Below are positions 24,547 to 34,384 of a DNA stretch of 37,110 nucleotides, in pieces (the first letter of the stretch is position 1; the number at the start of each line of letters is the position of its first letter). The position numbers were made by a program, and so were the translations under genes. The DNA is taken from positions 1-37,110 of the forward strand of contig CALFCF010000081.1 of assembly GCA_937951345.1 (NCBI GenBank), given 5' to 3'. This DNA comes from an uncultured Granulosicoccaceae bacterium (lineage in GTDB: Bacteria; Pseudomonadota; Gammaproteobacteria; Granulosicoccales; Granulosicoccaceae). The notes under the pieces are model-generated. The model did not search any database and was not told where the DNA came from. It worked only from the letters and a program-made list of their open reading frames with translations.

Positions 24547-25928
24547 AGATCTTCTCGTAGCGTTTTCATAACGTTCAGATACCGCCGCACTATTGACTCG
24601 CGATTAATATGCTGACTATTCACTACTTGATGTCGTCCTGCAGACCAGACATCGCTTATCATTCTGTCATCACCAGCAAAAATGAATGTGTCCAAAAGCG
24701 TGTCGCCTTTGACACCCACAAGATCAGGATGTGAGTTATCCAATGACATTAAGTCAGCCCACTGCCCTGCTTCGATACGGCCGGTTTGTCTTCCAGCAGC
24801 CTGCGCTCCTCCTTCGATAACGGCTTCCAGTAATCGTCTGCCGGTTGAAAACTGCTCTGTCGCAAAAGCCGCTCGTGAGTGGTCACGTAAACGCTGCGAG
24901 TACTCCAGCGTTCTCAACTCCTCACTTAACGAGATTCTGATATTCGAATCAGAGCCTATGGCGATGCGTCCGCCTGAATTGAGAAAACTTATACCGTCAA
25001 AAATACCGTCTCCCAGGCTTGACTCTGTGATCGGGCAAAGTCCGGCCACGGCACCAGACTTTGCCAACATACTGGTTTCATGTGAAAGCATTTGAGTGCA
25101 ATGTATCAGGCACCACTTTTCATCAACCGCCACGTTGTCCAGAAGCCATTCAACGGGTCTGGCGCCCCAGGCATTTTCCACCTCAGTTACTTCCTTCTTT
25201 TGCTCCGCGAGATGCATATGAAACGGCGCTGTCTGGTCCAACGACCGCAACGATTTGAAGCTTTCGTGATCAACAGCTCTCAAACTATGCGCAGAGATTC
25301 CTATACGTGCGTCATTCGATAATTGTTCAAGCATCCCCCGCGCTTGTGTCCACAGCCGTACATAACGATCTACATCATTTCCGAATCTTTGTTGACCACT
25401 TGTGAGATTACGTTGATCGCAACCTCCATACTGGTAGTGCACTGGCAACAGTGTCAGACCGATTCCACTGGTTTGAGTGGCCGCGACAATACGTTCGGAT
25501 AATTCAGCCAGGTTGTTGTACTCAGCACCACCGGGTTGATGATGGATATAATGAAATTCAACGTTGGTCGCGTAGCCTGCCTCTAACATCTCCATTTGGA
25601 CAAAAGCAGTAATTGCCTCAATCTGATCAGGCGTTAGTTTGTCCAAAAACGAGTACATCAATTTCCGCCAGGTCCAGAACGAATCATTTGCGTCCTGACC
25701 ACGCTGTTCGGTTAAACCTGCAAGTGCGCGCTGGAATGCGTGGCTATGGACGTTAACGGGCGCGGGCAACAACGTAGAAGCGCAATGTACATCCTGCCCG
25801 TTAATCGCTGTCGCTTGATCTTCAGCACGCACTACAGACTCAACACGACCATCAGTGCCAATACTCACAAGCACGTCATTTGTCCAGCCCTCTGGTAAGA
25901 GCGCTTGCGTTGCGCGAATCATCTTCAT
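24543..25928 (-). CDS. hutF: Formimidoylglutamate deiminase
   Basis: An amidohydrolase of about 461 residues from the ATG at 25928. A longer frame to 26000 starts with TTG and would run across the operator and promoter, so it is not chosen. Metal ligands appear as HSH (61-63, in NVHSHAFQRAL), later HLAEQ and HCTQ, and the catalytic Asp in IGSDSN. HutF deiminates N-formimidoyl-L-glutamate to N-formyl-L-glutamate plus ammonia, the fourth step of the five-step histidine route in pseudomonads and relatives. The next enzyme, N-formylglutamate deformylase (HutG), is not in the window. The gene overlaps hutC and is divergent from hutH. Relatives include guanine and atrazine-type deaminases, but the hut setting makes HutF clear. 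Confidence 0.9.
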   Translation of the reverse strand: MKMIRATQALLPEGWTNDVLVSIGTDGRVESVVRAEDQATAINGQDVHCASTLLPAPVNVHSHAFQRALAGLTEQRGQDANDSFWTWRKLMYSFLDKLTPDQIEAITAFVQMEMLEAGYATNVEFHYIHHQPGGAEYNNLAELSERIVAATQTSGIGLTLLPVHYQYGGCDQRNLTSGQQRFGNDVDRYVRLWTQARGMLEQLSNDARIGISAHSLRAVDHESFKSLRSLDQTAPFHMHLAEQKKEVTEVENAWGARPVEWLLDNVAVDEKWCLIHCTQMLSHETSMLAKSGAVAGLCPITESSLGDGIFDGISFLNSGGRIAIGSDSNIRISLSEELRTLEYSQRLRDHSRAAFATEQFSTGRRLLEAVIEGGAQAAGRQTGRIEAGQWADLMSLDNSHPDLVGVKGDTLLDTFIFAGDDRMISDVWSAGRHQVVNSQHINRESIVRRYLNVMKTLREDL

Positions 25929-25947
25929 GGTTAAAACAGGCTTTAGC

Positions 25948-25976
25948 TTGACGACTTTATTATGTGCATACATAAT
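25948..25976 (+). promoter_or_regulatory. hutH promoter
   Basis: TTGACG (25948-25953) and CATAAT (25971-25976) are spaced by exactly 17 bases. Each matches 5 of 6 sigma-70 consensus bases. Transcription would begin near 25983, about 38 bases before the hutH ATG. The -10 overlaps the HutC operator. Confidence 0.6.
25959..25976. promoter_or_regulatory. Probable HutC operator
   Basis: ATTATGT (25959-25965) and ACATAAT (25970-25976) are exact reverse complements around a GCAT core, giving an 18 bp imperfect palindrome. The inner ATGTGCATACAT resembles the TGTATATACA-like sites of HutC proteins. It lies between divergent hutF and hutH. The right arm supplies the hutH -10 (CATAAT). On the opposite strand the left arm supplies an equivalent CATAAT for hutF. 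One bound repressor dimer could block both directions. Confidence 0.6.
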
Positions 25977-26020
25977 GACATGCAAACTACCACTTAGCAA
26001 TCGCGAACAAGGAACTTGCC

Positions 26021-27562
26021 ATGAGCAGCGTGCTCACACCGGGATCTACATCTTTGTCGCAACTTGAATCTATATGGCGCACAGGTAGCGCAGCCTCACT
26101 AGACTCAACTGCGCGGCCCGGCATTCAAGCCGCCGCTGATCTGGTCGCCAGTGCCGCAGACGGAAAATCAGCTGTGTATGGAGTAAATACCGGCTTTGGA
26201 AAATTGGCCAGTATAAAAATAGCGTCCGAAGACACCGCCACATTACAACGCAATCTCGTTCTTTCACATTGTTGCGGTGTTGGTGAGATTCTGGATGTAT
26301 CAACAACTCGATTAATGATGGTGTTAAAGCTTTTGTCAATTGGTCGCGGTGCTTCCGGCATCGCTCTGAAAACAGTTGATTTAATAGAAGCGATGCTGGA
26401 CAAAAATGTAACACCCGTGGTGCCAGTGCAAGGTTCAGTCGGCGCAAGCGGTGACCTGGCACCATTAGCTCATTTTGCCGCCGCACTGATAGGTGAGGGG
26501 CAAGCCATTTTTGAAAACCAAAGCCTGCCAGCCACTGAAGCACTGAAACAAGCCGGTCTAAATGCCGTAAAACTTGGTCCAAAGGAAGGGCTTGGGCTTA
26601 TAAACGGTACCCAATTCTCTACCGCCGTATGTCTCGCGGCACTATTCGATGCATGGCGAAATGCAACAAATTCCTGTATCACAGCTTCGCTGTCCACAGA
26701 CGCTATCATGGGGTCTACAGCGCCACTCAATGACGCTATTCACACTCTGCGCGGTCACTCCGGACAAATCGCTGTTGCAGACACGATGCGCGACATACTC
26801 GCCGGCTCGCAGATACGCGAAAGTCATCGGGAAAATGATACTCGTGTGCAGGATCCCTATTGCATTCGTTGTCAGCCACAGGTACTTGGCGCAGCAATAG
26901 ATCTATTGCAAAGCGCCGGGAAAACATTGCAAATCGAGGCCAATGCAGTTACCGACAACCCCTTGGTGTTGGTCGCCACAGGTGAAATAGTTTCAGGTGG
27001 GAATTTTCATGCTGAACCGGTGGCATTTGCTGCTGATCAGATTGCCTTAGCGATGGCCGAGATTGGCAGCATCGCTCAGAGACGCATAGCGTTAATGGTA
27101 GATCCAACTCTTTCGTTTGATCTACCGCCATTCTTAACACCTGAGCCCGGCCTCAACTCTGGATTTATGATTGCAGAGGTAACAAGTGCTGCACTAATGA
27201 GTGAAAACAAACATCTAGCGAACCCGTGCTCTACTGATTCAACACCGACATCAGCCAATCAGGAAGACCATGTATCAATGGCAGCACATGCGGCCTATCG
27301 ACTGAAGCGTATGAACGTCAATCTATCAAGTATTATTGGCATTGAACTACTGTGTGCGGCCCAGGGTATCGAATTTCGTGCACCACTTAAAACCAGTAAA
27401 AAACTGCGCCACGTGATCGCAAGGTTACGTTCAATTGTGCCCTCATTAACGAAAGATCGTTTTCTTGCGAACGATATCGAAGCTGCAACCAATCTGGTTA
27501 GAGAAGGTGCAATCATCGACGCGTCAGGAGTCCCCGCGTTTGCCAGTGACTTGGCACTATAA
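26021..27562 (+). CDS. hutH: Histidine ammonia-lyase
   Basis: A protein of 513 residues, normal length. The MIO prosthetic group forms from A142-S143-G144 in [12 protein letters not shown], the same position as in the Pseudomonas enzyme, and the catalytic tyrosine is Y53 in YGVNTGFG. The later segments [14 protein letters not shown] and [17 protein letters not shown] are also characteristic. It converts L-histidine to urocanate and ammonia, the first step of the pathway. A clear AAGGAA ribosome binding site (26009-26014) lies seven bases before the ATG. It is the first gene of the plus-strand hutH-hutU-hutI unit, controlled from the operator-promoter just upstream. Identity is certain on motif and context. 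No oddity is seen. Confidence 0.96.
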   Translation: MSSVLTPGSTSLSQLESIWRTGSAASLDSTARPGIQAAADLVASAADGKSAVYGVNTGFGKLASIKIASEDTATLQRNLVLSHCCGVGEILDVSTTRLMMVLKLLSIGRGASGIALKTVDLIEAMLDKNVTPVVPVQGSVGASGDLAPLAHFAAALIGEGQAIFENQSLPATEALKQAGLNAVKLGPKEGLGLINGTQFSTAVCLAALFDAWRNATNSCITASLSTDAIMGSTAPLNDAIHTLRGHSGQIAVADTMRDILAGSQIRESHRENDTRVQDPYCIRCQPQVLGAAIDLLQSAGKTLQIEANAVTDNPLVLVATGEIVSGGNFHAEPVAFAADQIALAMAEIGSIAQRRIALMVDPTLSFDLPPFLTPEPGLNSGFMIAEVTSAALMSENKHLANPCSTDSTPTSANQEDHVSMAAHAAYRLKRMNVNLSSIIGIELLCAAQGIEFRAPLKTSKKLRHVIARLRSIVPSLTKDRFLANDIEAATNLVREGAIIDASGVPAFASDLAL

Positions 27563-27610
27563 GAAATTAGAACTTACACTTTTAAAAACAACATTCCAAT
27601 CTAATAGACC

Positions 27611-27636
27611 GCGATCGGTAGTGATTGGTCGATCGC
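27611..27636. other. Inverted repeat between hutH and hutU
   Basis: GCGATCG (27611-27617) and CGATCGC (27630-27636) are perfect reverse complements with a 12-base loop, so the transcript would form a stable 7 bp stem. No U-tract follows. It may tune expression or RNA stability between hutH and hutU, or simply be an intergenic repeat. Confidence 0.35.
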
Positions 27637-27715
27637 CTGAAGCTTAAACGAAAATCTCGATTCCTTCGAAGTTGCACGAAACCAAGGGGCTCAAGGCCGT
27701 AAGGGAAAGTATTTT

Positions 27716-29431
27716 ATGAGCGCAAAATCAAAAAATGAGTCGCAAACCGAAATTGCAGAGCCCGGTCCAAGACACAATCAACGTACCGTCATTGCACCTA
27801 CCGGCACTGAACTGACGTGCAAAAGTTGGCTGACAGAAGCCCCCATGCGCATGTTGATGAACAACCTGCATCCGGATGTAGCCGAAAATCCACATGAACT
27901 CGTCGTGTACGGCGGAATCGGTCGCGCTGCTCGCACATGGGAAGACTTCGACACCATTGTAGATAGCCTTAAAGATCTGAGCGAAGAACAAACGCTACTG
28001 GTGCAATCAGGTAAACCCGTTGGAGTATTTCAAACACACAGCAATGCGCCACGCGTACTGATTGCCAACTCTAACCTTGTGCCCCAATGGGCCACTTGGG
28101 ATCATTTTAATGAACTTGATCGAAAGGGTCTGGCAATGTACGGCCAAATGACAGCAGGCTCGTGGATATACATCGGCACCCAAGGCATTTTTCAAGGTAC
28201 TTATGAAACCTTTGTCGAGGCCGGTCGCCAGCATTACGAAGGCAGCCTTAAAGGACGTTGGATACTCACCGCTGGTCTGGGTGGGATGGGTGGCGCGCAA
28301 CCATTAGCGGCAGTGATGGCAGGCGCTTGCTGCCTTGCCGTTGAATGCGACGAGACACGTGCAGACTTTCGTCTGCGAACTCGTTACGTTGATGAAAAAA
28401 CACATGATCTTGATGAAGCACTAGGGCTAATAAAGCACTGGACAGCTGCTGGTGAGGCAAAATCCGTCGCGCTTATCGGTAATGCATCGGACGTTTTTCC
28501 GGAGTTGGTTAAACGTGGCGTGCGACCGGACATCGTTACAGACCAAACCAGCGCACATGATCCTACACACGGTTATTTACCGCAAAACTGGACGATAGCG
28601 CAATGGCACGAGCAACAGGAGGTCAACCCGAAGGCGGTGGAAAAAGCAGCGCGGGCCAGCATGAAGATACATGTTGCCGCAATGGTTGACTTCTGGAGCG
28701 CTGGCGTCCCGACACTCGACTACGGCAATAACATTCGACAGGTGGCAAAAGAGGAAGGCCTGGACAACGCATTTGCATTCCCGGGTTTTGTACCCGCATA
28801 TATTCGACCTTTGTTCTGTCGTGGTGTAGGCCCATTTCGCTGGTGTGCTTTATCAGGTGACCCCAAGGATATATATAAAACGGATGCAAAGGTTAAAGAA
28901 CTATTGCCAGACGACACACATCTTCATAACTGGTTAGATATGGCCCGCGAACGCATCGCATTTCAAGGTCTTCCCGCCCGAATCTGTTGGGTGGGTTTAG
29001 GTGTTCGCGATAAATTGGGACTGGCATTCAATGAAATGGTTCGCACCGGTGAGCTATCAGCGCCTATTGTTATAGGGCGCGATCACCTTGACTCCGGTTC
29101 GGTTGCATCGCCTAACAGAGAAACAGAATCCATGCGTGATGGTTCCGATGCTGTATCAGACTGGCCACTATTGAATGCTCTACTCAACACCGCGTCAGGT
29201 GCGACATGGGTGTCTTTACACCATGGCGGTGGTGTCGGCATGGGTTTCTCGCAGCATTCCGGTATGGTGATTTGTTGCGATGGATCAAAAGAGGCTGACC
29301 AACGAATCGCACGCGTGCTTTGGAATGATCCGGCCACCGGTGTTATGCGTCATGCAGACGCGGGTTACCCTGATGCGCTTGATTGTGCACGCGAGCACGA
29401 GCTAGACCTGCCAGCTATAAACAGACTATAA
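27716..29431 (+). CDS. hutU: Urocanate hydratase
   Basis: A protein of 571 residues, about 14 longer than the Pseudomonas enzyme because of the N-terminal tail. The NAD+-binding glycine-rich stretch is [11 protein letters not shown] (185-195). C424 lies in ARICWVGLG and corresponds to the conserved active-site cysteine (C410 in Pseudomonas putida numbering). [10 protein letters not shown] (367-376) and [19 protein letters not shown] near the C-terminus are strongly conserved in the family. It uses tightly bound NAD+ to hydrate urocanate to imidazolonepropionate, step two of histidine breakdown. AAGGGAAAG before the ATG is a good ribosome site. It lies 153 bases after hutH and 100 before hutI, in the same direction. 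Identity is certain. Confidence 0.96.
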   Translation: MSAKSKNESQTEIAEPGPRHNQRTVIAPTGTELTCKSWLTEAPMRMLMNNLHPDVAENPHELVVYGGIGRAARTWEDFDTIVDSLKDLSEEQTLLVQSGKPVGVFQTHSNAPRVLIANSNLVPQWATWDHFNELDRKGLAMYGQMTAGSWIYIGTQGIFQGTYETFVEAGRQHYEGSLKGRWILTAGLGGMGGAQPLAAVMAGACCLAVECDETRADFRLRTRYVDEKTHDLDEALGLIKHWTAAGEAKSVALIGNASDVFPELVKRGVRPDIVTDQTSAHDPTHGYLPQNWTIAQWHEQQEVNPKAVEKAARASMKIHVAAMVDFWSAGVPTLDYGNNIRQVAKEEGLDNAFAFPGFVPAYIRPLFCRGVGPFRWCALSGDPKDIYKTDAKVKELLPDDTHLHNWLDMARERIAFQGLPARICWVGLGVRDKLGLAFNEMVRTGELSAPIVIGRDHLDSGSVASPNRETESMRDGSDAVSDWPLLNALLNTASGATWVSLHHGGGVGMGFSQHSGMVICCDGSKEADQRIARVLWNDPATGVMRHADAGYPDALDCAREHELDLPAINRL

Positions 29432-29531
29432 GCAAGTAATAACCGAGAACGTATAACCTCGATCGAGAAAAACCGACTGATCTTATCGTAAACTCAATCA
29501 TGACCTATCCAACGTCTACAGAATAAACGCA

Positions 29532-30758
29532 ATGAAGACCACTGATCTGAGTATGGCCAAACTAAAACTGGTCAACACGACTATTGCCACGCTCGATCAT
29601 GATAATGAACCTTACGGCCTTATTAGTAACGGCTCTGTTGTAGTTGAAAACGGATTGATCAGCTGGGTTGGAAACAAGTCAGAGCTACCTTCGGAATATG
29701 CCGATTATAAACCGCATGATCTAGAGGGTCGCTTACTGACTCCCTCTTTCATCGATTGCCATACCCACATTGTGCACGGCGGCCACCGGGCAGTAGAATT
29801 TGAAATGCGACTGGAGGGCTCCAGTTACGAAGAAGTTGCGCGCGCCGGTGGTGGAATCGTATCAACAGTCGAAGCAACACGCGCAGCGAGTGTCGACGAA
29901 TTGTGTGGATCAGCGTTGCCGCGCATAGATGCATTGCTTGCAGAAGGCGTTTCCGTTGTCGAGGTAAAGTCAGGTTACGGACTCGACCGAGATACCGAAC
30001 TTAACATGCTAAGAGCAGCCCGTTCGATAGAAAAAGTACGGCCAGTGCGTATTCGAACCAGCTTTCTTGGCGCACATGCAGTTCCAAACGAATACAAAGA
30101 TCGATCAGATGCCTATATCGATGAAGTATGTTTACCTACTTTAGAAGCGGCAAATGCTGAATCACTCGTCGATGCAGTAGATGGTTTTTGTGAAGGCATT
30201 GCCTTTACCCCAGCACAAATTGCGCGTGTATTCGATAAAGCACAGGAACTTGGAATACCGGTTAAGTTGCACGCCGAACAACTCTCGCACTTAGGCGGGA
30301 CTTTACTTGCCACTCAGTACGGCGCCCTGTCCGCAGATCATCTGGAATACGCCAATGATGATGACGTCCAGGCCATGGCAGCTTCCGATACCGTCGCGGT
30401 ATTGTTACCCGGCGCGTTTTACACCATTCGAGAAGCGCAAATACCACCGATCACATCGTTTCGTCTACACAACGTACCGATGGCGCTTGCAACCGATTGC
30501 AACCCCGGGTCTTCTCCAATGACTTCGCTGCTATTGGCGATGAATATGGCATGCACACTATTCCGTATGACACCTGCAGAGTCGCTTGCAGGTGTCACTC
30601 GACATGCCGCCAAAGCTCTGGGTCTTCATGACACAGGAGTAATCCGACCGGGTTTACGCGCAGACTTCACAAGCTGGAACGTGACCCACCCTGCTGAACT
30701 GAGTTACCGAATCGGTACTAATTATTTGCACGAGCGTTTTTTCGCCGGCCTGGAATAA
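29532..30758 (+). CDS. hutI: Imidazolonepropionase
   Basis: An amidohydrolase of 408 residues. The first metal ligands are H77 and H79 in [11 protein letters not shown]. Then come [20 protein letters not shown], substrate-side [12 protein letters not shown] and ADHLEY, and the catalytic Asp in [11 protein letters not shown]. All are signatures of HutI. It opens the imidazolone ring to give N-formimidoyl-L-glutamate, which HutF then deiminates. The ATG at 29532 has no strong ribosome site. A second in-frame ATG seven codons on (29553, MAKLKLVN) is an alternative. It is the last recognised hut gene of the plus-strand unit. No hairpin with a U-tract follows the stop. Identity is certain. Confidence 0.95.
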   Translation: MKTTDLSMAKLKLVNTTIATLDHDNEPYGLISNGSVVVENGLISWVGNKSELPSEYADYKPHDLEGRLLTPSFIDCHTHIVHGGHRAVEFEMRLEGSSYEEVARAGGGIVSTVEATRAASVDELCGSALPRIDALLAEGVSVVEVKSGYGLDRDTELNMLRAARSIEKVRPVRIRTSFLGAHAVPNEYKDRSDAYIDEVCLPTLEAANAESLVDAVDGFCEGIAFTPAQIARVFDKAQELGIPVKLHAEQLSHLGGTLLATQYGALSADHLEYANDDDVQAMAASDTVAVLLPGAFYTIREAQIPPITSFRLHNVPMALATDCNPGSSPMTSLLLAMNMACTLFRMTPAESLAGVTRHAAKALGLHDTGVIRPGLRADFTSWNVTHPAELSYRIGTNYLHERFFAGLE

Positions 30759-31418
30759 GCAGAAAACAGAATAAAGATATCGAAATGGCTGAAGAGGTCT
30801 AGCGTTTCTATATTGCAAATAATTGACTACGATTGTATGTAACACACCACGTTAATTCGCTACACATAGAATGTCGGACAAACCAAACTTCGTCAGCGAC
30901 AAGGGATCGTCGCTATTGAGACCAAGGAATTCCATTTTCTAATTGATCCATATAGAGTTACTTTCATCCCTTCACAAACTACTTCAACAACGCCGGATAA
31001 ATTCGTTGTGATGCACTGAACTGTGCAATCCAACAGTATTTTTGGATGACAAGCGCGTACTGGAAGCATTCGCAAAACTACACAGAACCGTCTTGAAGCA
31101 AAATAAAACCACTTATCCGCTCATTGAGTTAGAATTTTAGATTAATCATTGGGATCGAAATTATCACCACATCGATCGATGCAGGGTATGCACTGTATCA
31201 TATTGCATAACTCGTGCGATCAACCGTAAAAGATGGCGCTACGCAAATTTTAAATACCATGGCACTACTCACAATTGAATAAACGTCATGCAGGAATTTT
31301 GTAATGACCTGGCTTATTACCACAAGCACTCCTTCCACTGTTTGCCAGGCATTTCCACAAACATGAGCACTGTGTTGGACTGCAGTTATAGCTTTTGCAC
31401 CAAATGTGTGCGCCAGTA
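30759..31418. other. About 650 bp between hutI and the TRAP genes
   Basis: No convincing gene is present. Two palindromic features are close together upstream of dctQ: CATCGATCGATG (31170-31181, perfect) and TATGCA/TGCATA (31187-31192/31204-31209). They may be regulator sites for the TRAP operon. A TTGACT hexamer near 30820 lacks a matching -10. Length alone argues that the TRAP genes have their own promoter. Confidence 0.4.
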
Positions 31419-31985
31419 ATGAAAGTACTGCGAGCATATATTGCCACTATTGATTTTGTAAACCGTACTATCGGTCGGATTATGATGTACGGAATATTTG
31501 TGATGATGGCTATTTTACTGTGGTCCATTGTTAGCAAATTCGGCGAGCAACCTTCACTCTGGACACTGGAGGCTGCGCAGTTTGCAATGATCTCATACTT
31601 CGTTCTCGGTGGACCCTATGCTTTACAAATGGGTTCACATGTACGCATGGATCTGTTCTACGACAACTGGTCTGTCAAACGCAAGGCTATGACCGACATG
31701 ATCACTGTTTTCTGTTTGTTTGGTTATCTCGCAGTGCTGCTATGGGGTGGGCTCGGTTCGACCGCGTATTCTCTTGGTTACTTTGGCTCTGATTTTATTG
31801 GCTTCTTAAGTGGTCTTGTCACAGGGTCTGAAGAGACTGGCACCCTGGAGCGAAGTCGCACCATCTGGCGCCCGTATATGTGGCCAATCAAGTTGATGCT
31901 TTGTGTAGGCATTTTCATAATGTTGCTGCAGGCGTTATCCGAATTGTTTAAAGACATCCTGCGATTACGGGGCGAACACATCTGA
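31419..31985 (+). CDS. dctQ: TRAP transporter small permease (DctQ)
   Basis: Small integral membrane subunit of a TRAP transporter, about 188 residues. The longest frame begins at a TTG (31395). ATGs occur at 31404 and 31419. I chose 31419 because MKVLRAYIATIDFVNRTIGR fits the usual DctQ N-terminus, though no ribosome site is strong. Four membrane segments are visible: IMMYGIFVMMAILLWSIV, the FAMISYFVLGGPYALQM region (with the typical short GSHVRMDLFYD motif after it), ITVFCLFGYLAVLLWGG, and the C-terminal IKLMLCVGIFIMLLQALSEL. DctQ joins DctM in the inner membrane. It ends one base before dctM begins. An insert of about 30 residues between segments three and four (FIGFLSGLVTGSEETG) is somewhat long, as in the larger-substrate branch. 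Confidence 0.85.
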   Translation: MKVLRAYIATIDFVNRTIGRIMMYGIFVMMAILLWSIVSKFGEQPSLWTLEAAQFAMISYFVLGGPYALQMGSHVRMDLFYDNWSVKRKAMTDMITVFCLFGYLAVLLWGGLGSTAYSLGYFGSDFIGFLSGLVTGSEETGTLERSRTIWRPYMWPIKLMLCVGIFIMLLQALSELFKDILRLRGEHI

Positions 31986-31986
31986 A

Positions 31987-33312
31987 ATGAGTTACGAAGC
32001 TATAGCGTTACTCATGTTCGCATCGATGATGATTCTGCTCTTCACCGGTCAGCGTGTTTTTGCGGCCATCGGATTTGTGGCTGTTATCGCTGCGTTGTTA
32101 CTGTGGGGTGATCGTGGGGGTTTCGATATCGCATTCTCTCAAACTATCAAAGTGATGCGTTGGTATCCCTTACTCACTGTACCAATGTTTGTTTTCATGG
32201 GTTATATCCTGTCTGAAAGCGGTATAGCGAATGATTTGTATCGCATGTTCCATGTATGGATGGGCGGTATTCAAGGAGGGCTCGCAATCGGCACGATAGG
32301 ACTAATGGTGTTGATATCAGCGATGAATGGATTGTCTGTTGCCGGTATGGCAATTGGTGCCACCATTGCCCTGCCTGAACTACTACGCCGGGGCTACGAT
32401 AAACGAATGGTAACCGGAGTTGTTCAGGCAGGTAGTTCACTTGGAATTCTGGTACCACCATCCGTAGTGTTGGTGTTATACGCGATGATCGCCCGTCAGC
32501 CAGTGGGGCAATTATGGTTAGCTGGCGTCGTACCAGGCTTAATGATGGCTACGATGTTTATTATTTATATCGCTATTCGTTGCAAACTTAATCCAAAGCT
32601 TGGTCCTGCCCTTACTGAAGAGCAACGCGACATACCAAAAGCGGAAAAGTACCGTTTACTGCTTTCCGGGCTACTACCTCTAATCATTTTCTTCTCAATG
32701 ATGATTCCATTTGTCAAAGGCTGGACATCGTTAGTTGAAAGCTCCGCTATTGGTGCTATCGCTGCATTTTCAGCTGCAGTGTTAAAGCGCCGCATGACCT
32801 GGAAAGTATTCGATACGTCACTGAAAAACACGCTCGGAATCACGTGTATGTTCATGTGGATCATTCTCGCGGCTCTCGCCTTCGGCGCGGTGTTCGACGG
32901 CTTGGGTGCAGTCAAAGCGATTGAGAGTTTGTTTACTGAAAAACTAGGGCTTTCACCATGGGTCATTTTAATACTGATGCAGTTGAGCTTTTTGGCCATG
33001 GGTACGTTTCTGGACGATACAGCCATGCTGGTCATTGTTGCACCGCTATACATACCGTTGGTGGGCGCTTTAGGCTTTGACCTGATTTGGTACGGTGTGC
33101 TCTACACCATAACCACTCAAGTGGCTTATATGACTCCTCCGTTTGGTTACAACCTATTTTTAATGCGAGCGATGTCTCCCCCTGAAATCACCCTGGGCGA
33201 TATTTATCGTTCAATAGCGCCATTCGTTCTTGTTATGATTTTGGCACTGGCAACAATAATGGTTTTCCCACAGATCGCTTTGTGGTTACCGGAAACCGTC
33301 TACGGAAAATAA
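31987..33312 (+). CDS. dctM: TRAP transporter large permease (DctM)
   Basis: A highly hydrophobic protein of 441 residues with about 12 membrane segments, typical of DctM. Conserved pieces include VPMFVFMGYILSESGIANDLYR, GLSVAGMAIGATIALPELLRRGYDKRMVTG (given as landmarks AGMAIGATIALPELLRRGYD) and the GSSLGILVPPSVVLVLYAMI stretch. Toward the C-terminus, MGTFLDDTAMLVIVAPLYIP and TPPFGYNLFLMR are also family hallmarks. It carries the Na+-driven transport path. The ATG lies one base after the dctQ stop, so translation is probably coupled. dctP follows 31 bases downstream. The whole set forms one dctQMP operon. The permease does not reveal the solute. Confidence 0.93.
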   Translation: MSYEAIALLMFASMMILLFTGQRVFAAIGFVAVIAALLLWGDRGGFDIAFSQTIKVMRWYPLLTVPMFVFMGYILSESGIANDLYRMFHVWMGGIQGGLAIGTIGLMVLISAMNGLSVAGMAIGATIALPELLRRGYDKRMVTGVVQAGSSLGILVPPSVVLVLYAMIARQPVGQLWLAGVVPGLMMATMFIIYIAIRCKLNPKLGPALTEEQRDIPKAEKYRLLLSGLLPLIIFFSMMIPFVKGWTSLVESSAIGAIAAFSAAVLKRRMTWKVFDTSLKNTLGITCMFMWIILAALAFGAVFDGLGAVKAIESLFTEKLGLSPWVILILMQLSFLAMGTFLDDTAMLVIVAPLYIPLVGALGFDLIWYGVLYTITTQVAYMTPPFGYNLFLMRAMSPPEITLGDIYRSIAPFVLVMILALATIMVFPQIALWLPETVYGK

Positions 33313-33343
33313 GACGGTAACTAAGTATGTTAGGAGTGTACAT

Positions 33344-34384
33344 ATGACTGATAGACGTTCGTTTATAAAAAAAGCCGCAGTTGCTATACCAGCTACTGGC
33401 GTTATTACAGCAGCCCCGGCTATCGCGCAATCGAAGATCAAATGGCGTATGCAAACGTACGCAGGTACAGCACTGGCAGAACACGTCATAAAGCCCGCTA
33501 TCGATAAGTTCAACAAGATCGCTGGTGACGAAATGGAAATTGAACTGTTTTTCGCCGATCAACTGGTACCAACCGGTGAGCTGTTCCAAGCCATGCAGCG
33601 CGGCACCATAGATGCTGTTCAGTCCGATGACGATTCAATGGCATCACCCACTGAAGTAACCGTGTTTGGTGGTTACTTTCCATTCAGTACCCGCTACTCA
33701 CTGGATGTACCAGTATTGTTCAATCAATATGGACTCAATGAAATCTGGGATGCTGAATACAGTAAAGTTGGCGTCAAGCATATTTCAGCGGGTGCATGGG
33801 ATCCGTGTCACTTTGCAACCAAGGAGCCAATCAACTCGCTCAGTGATCTTAAAGGGAAAAGGGTTTTCACCTTCCCCACTGCCGGGCGGTTTCTATCGCA
33901 GTTTGGTGTTGTCCCCGTGACACTGCCTTGGGAAGATATCGAGGTTGCTGTACAAACAGGCGAACTCGACGGCATTGCCTGGTCAGGTATCACTGAGGAT
34001 TACACCGTTGGCTGGGCCGACGTAACCGACTACTTTCTGACCAATAACATCACGGGCGCCTGGGTTGGACATTTCTTTGCCAATATGGAGCGCTGGGATG
34101 AACTGCCGGAGCATTTGCAAGAATTGTTGACTGTCTGCATGGAGCAAAGCCACTACTATCGACAGTGGTGGTATTGGGGCGGTGAAGCGAACCTGCGCGT
34201 TAACGGCGACAAAATGAAACTAACCACAATCCCCGATGAAGAGTGGGCTCAGGTGGAACAGGCTGCGGTTAAATTTTGGGACGAAATTGCATCTGAATCA
34301 GATACCAAAGCAAAAATCGTTGAGATTTTCAGAAAATACAACGATGACATGCAGAAGGCTGGCCGCCCGTATCGATACGGTTAG
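33344..34384 (+). CDS. dctP: TRAP transporter solute-binding protein (DctP), Tat-exported
   Basis: A periplasmic receptor of 346 residues. The N-terminus MTDRRSFIKKAAVAIPATG carries a twin-arginine motif (RRSFIKK) and ends AAPAIA|QSK, so folded export through Tat is likely. The mature protein has the DctP fold, with FFADQLVPTGELFQAMQRGTID, the core LKGKRVFTFPTAGRFLSQFG and the hinge region VQTGELDGIAWSG. Similarity in the last two regions is nearer to the 2-oxo-acid-binding TakP branch than to the C4-dicarboxylate branch, but this is judged by eye. The ribosome site TAGGAG (33331-33336) is strong. Given its place after the hut genes, a carboxylate such as urocanate or a keto acid is possible. 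The solute is not proven. Confidence 0.88.
   Translation: MTDRRSFIKKAAVAIPATGVITAAPAIAQSKIKWRMQTYAGTALAEHVIKPAIDKFNKIAGDEMEIELFFADQLVPTGELFQAMQRGTIDAVQSDDDSMASPTEVTVFGGYFPFSTRYSLDVPVLFNQYGLNEIWDAEYSKVGVKHISAGAWDPCHFATKEPINSLSDLKGKRVFTFPTAGRFLSQFGVVPVTLPWEDIEVAVQTGELDGIAWSGITEDYTVGWADVTDYFLTNNITGAWVGHFFANMERWDELPEHLQELLTVCMEQSHYYRQWWYWGGEANLRVNGDKMKLTTIPDEEWAQVEQAAVKFWDEIASESDTKAKIVEIFRKYNDDMQKAGRPYRYG

Noticed and set aside
25929-26000. N-terminal extension of HutF to a TTG at 26000
   Set aside because: The extension would cross the operator and both -10 elements; the ATG at 25928 matches the usual HutF N-terminus.
26070-26582. Minus-strand frame of 170 codons opposite hutH
   Set aside because: It lies wholly inside the certain hutH gene on the other strand and shows no motif, so it is a shadow of hutH codon bias.
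32565-33053. Minus-strand frame of 162 codons opposite dctM
   Set aside because: It is contained in the clear DctM gene and has a Met/Ser/Ile-rich composition produced by antisense reading of membrane codons.
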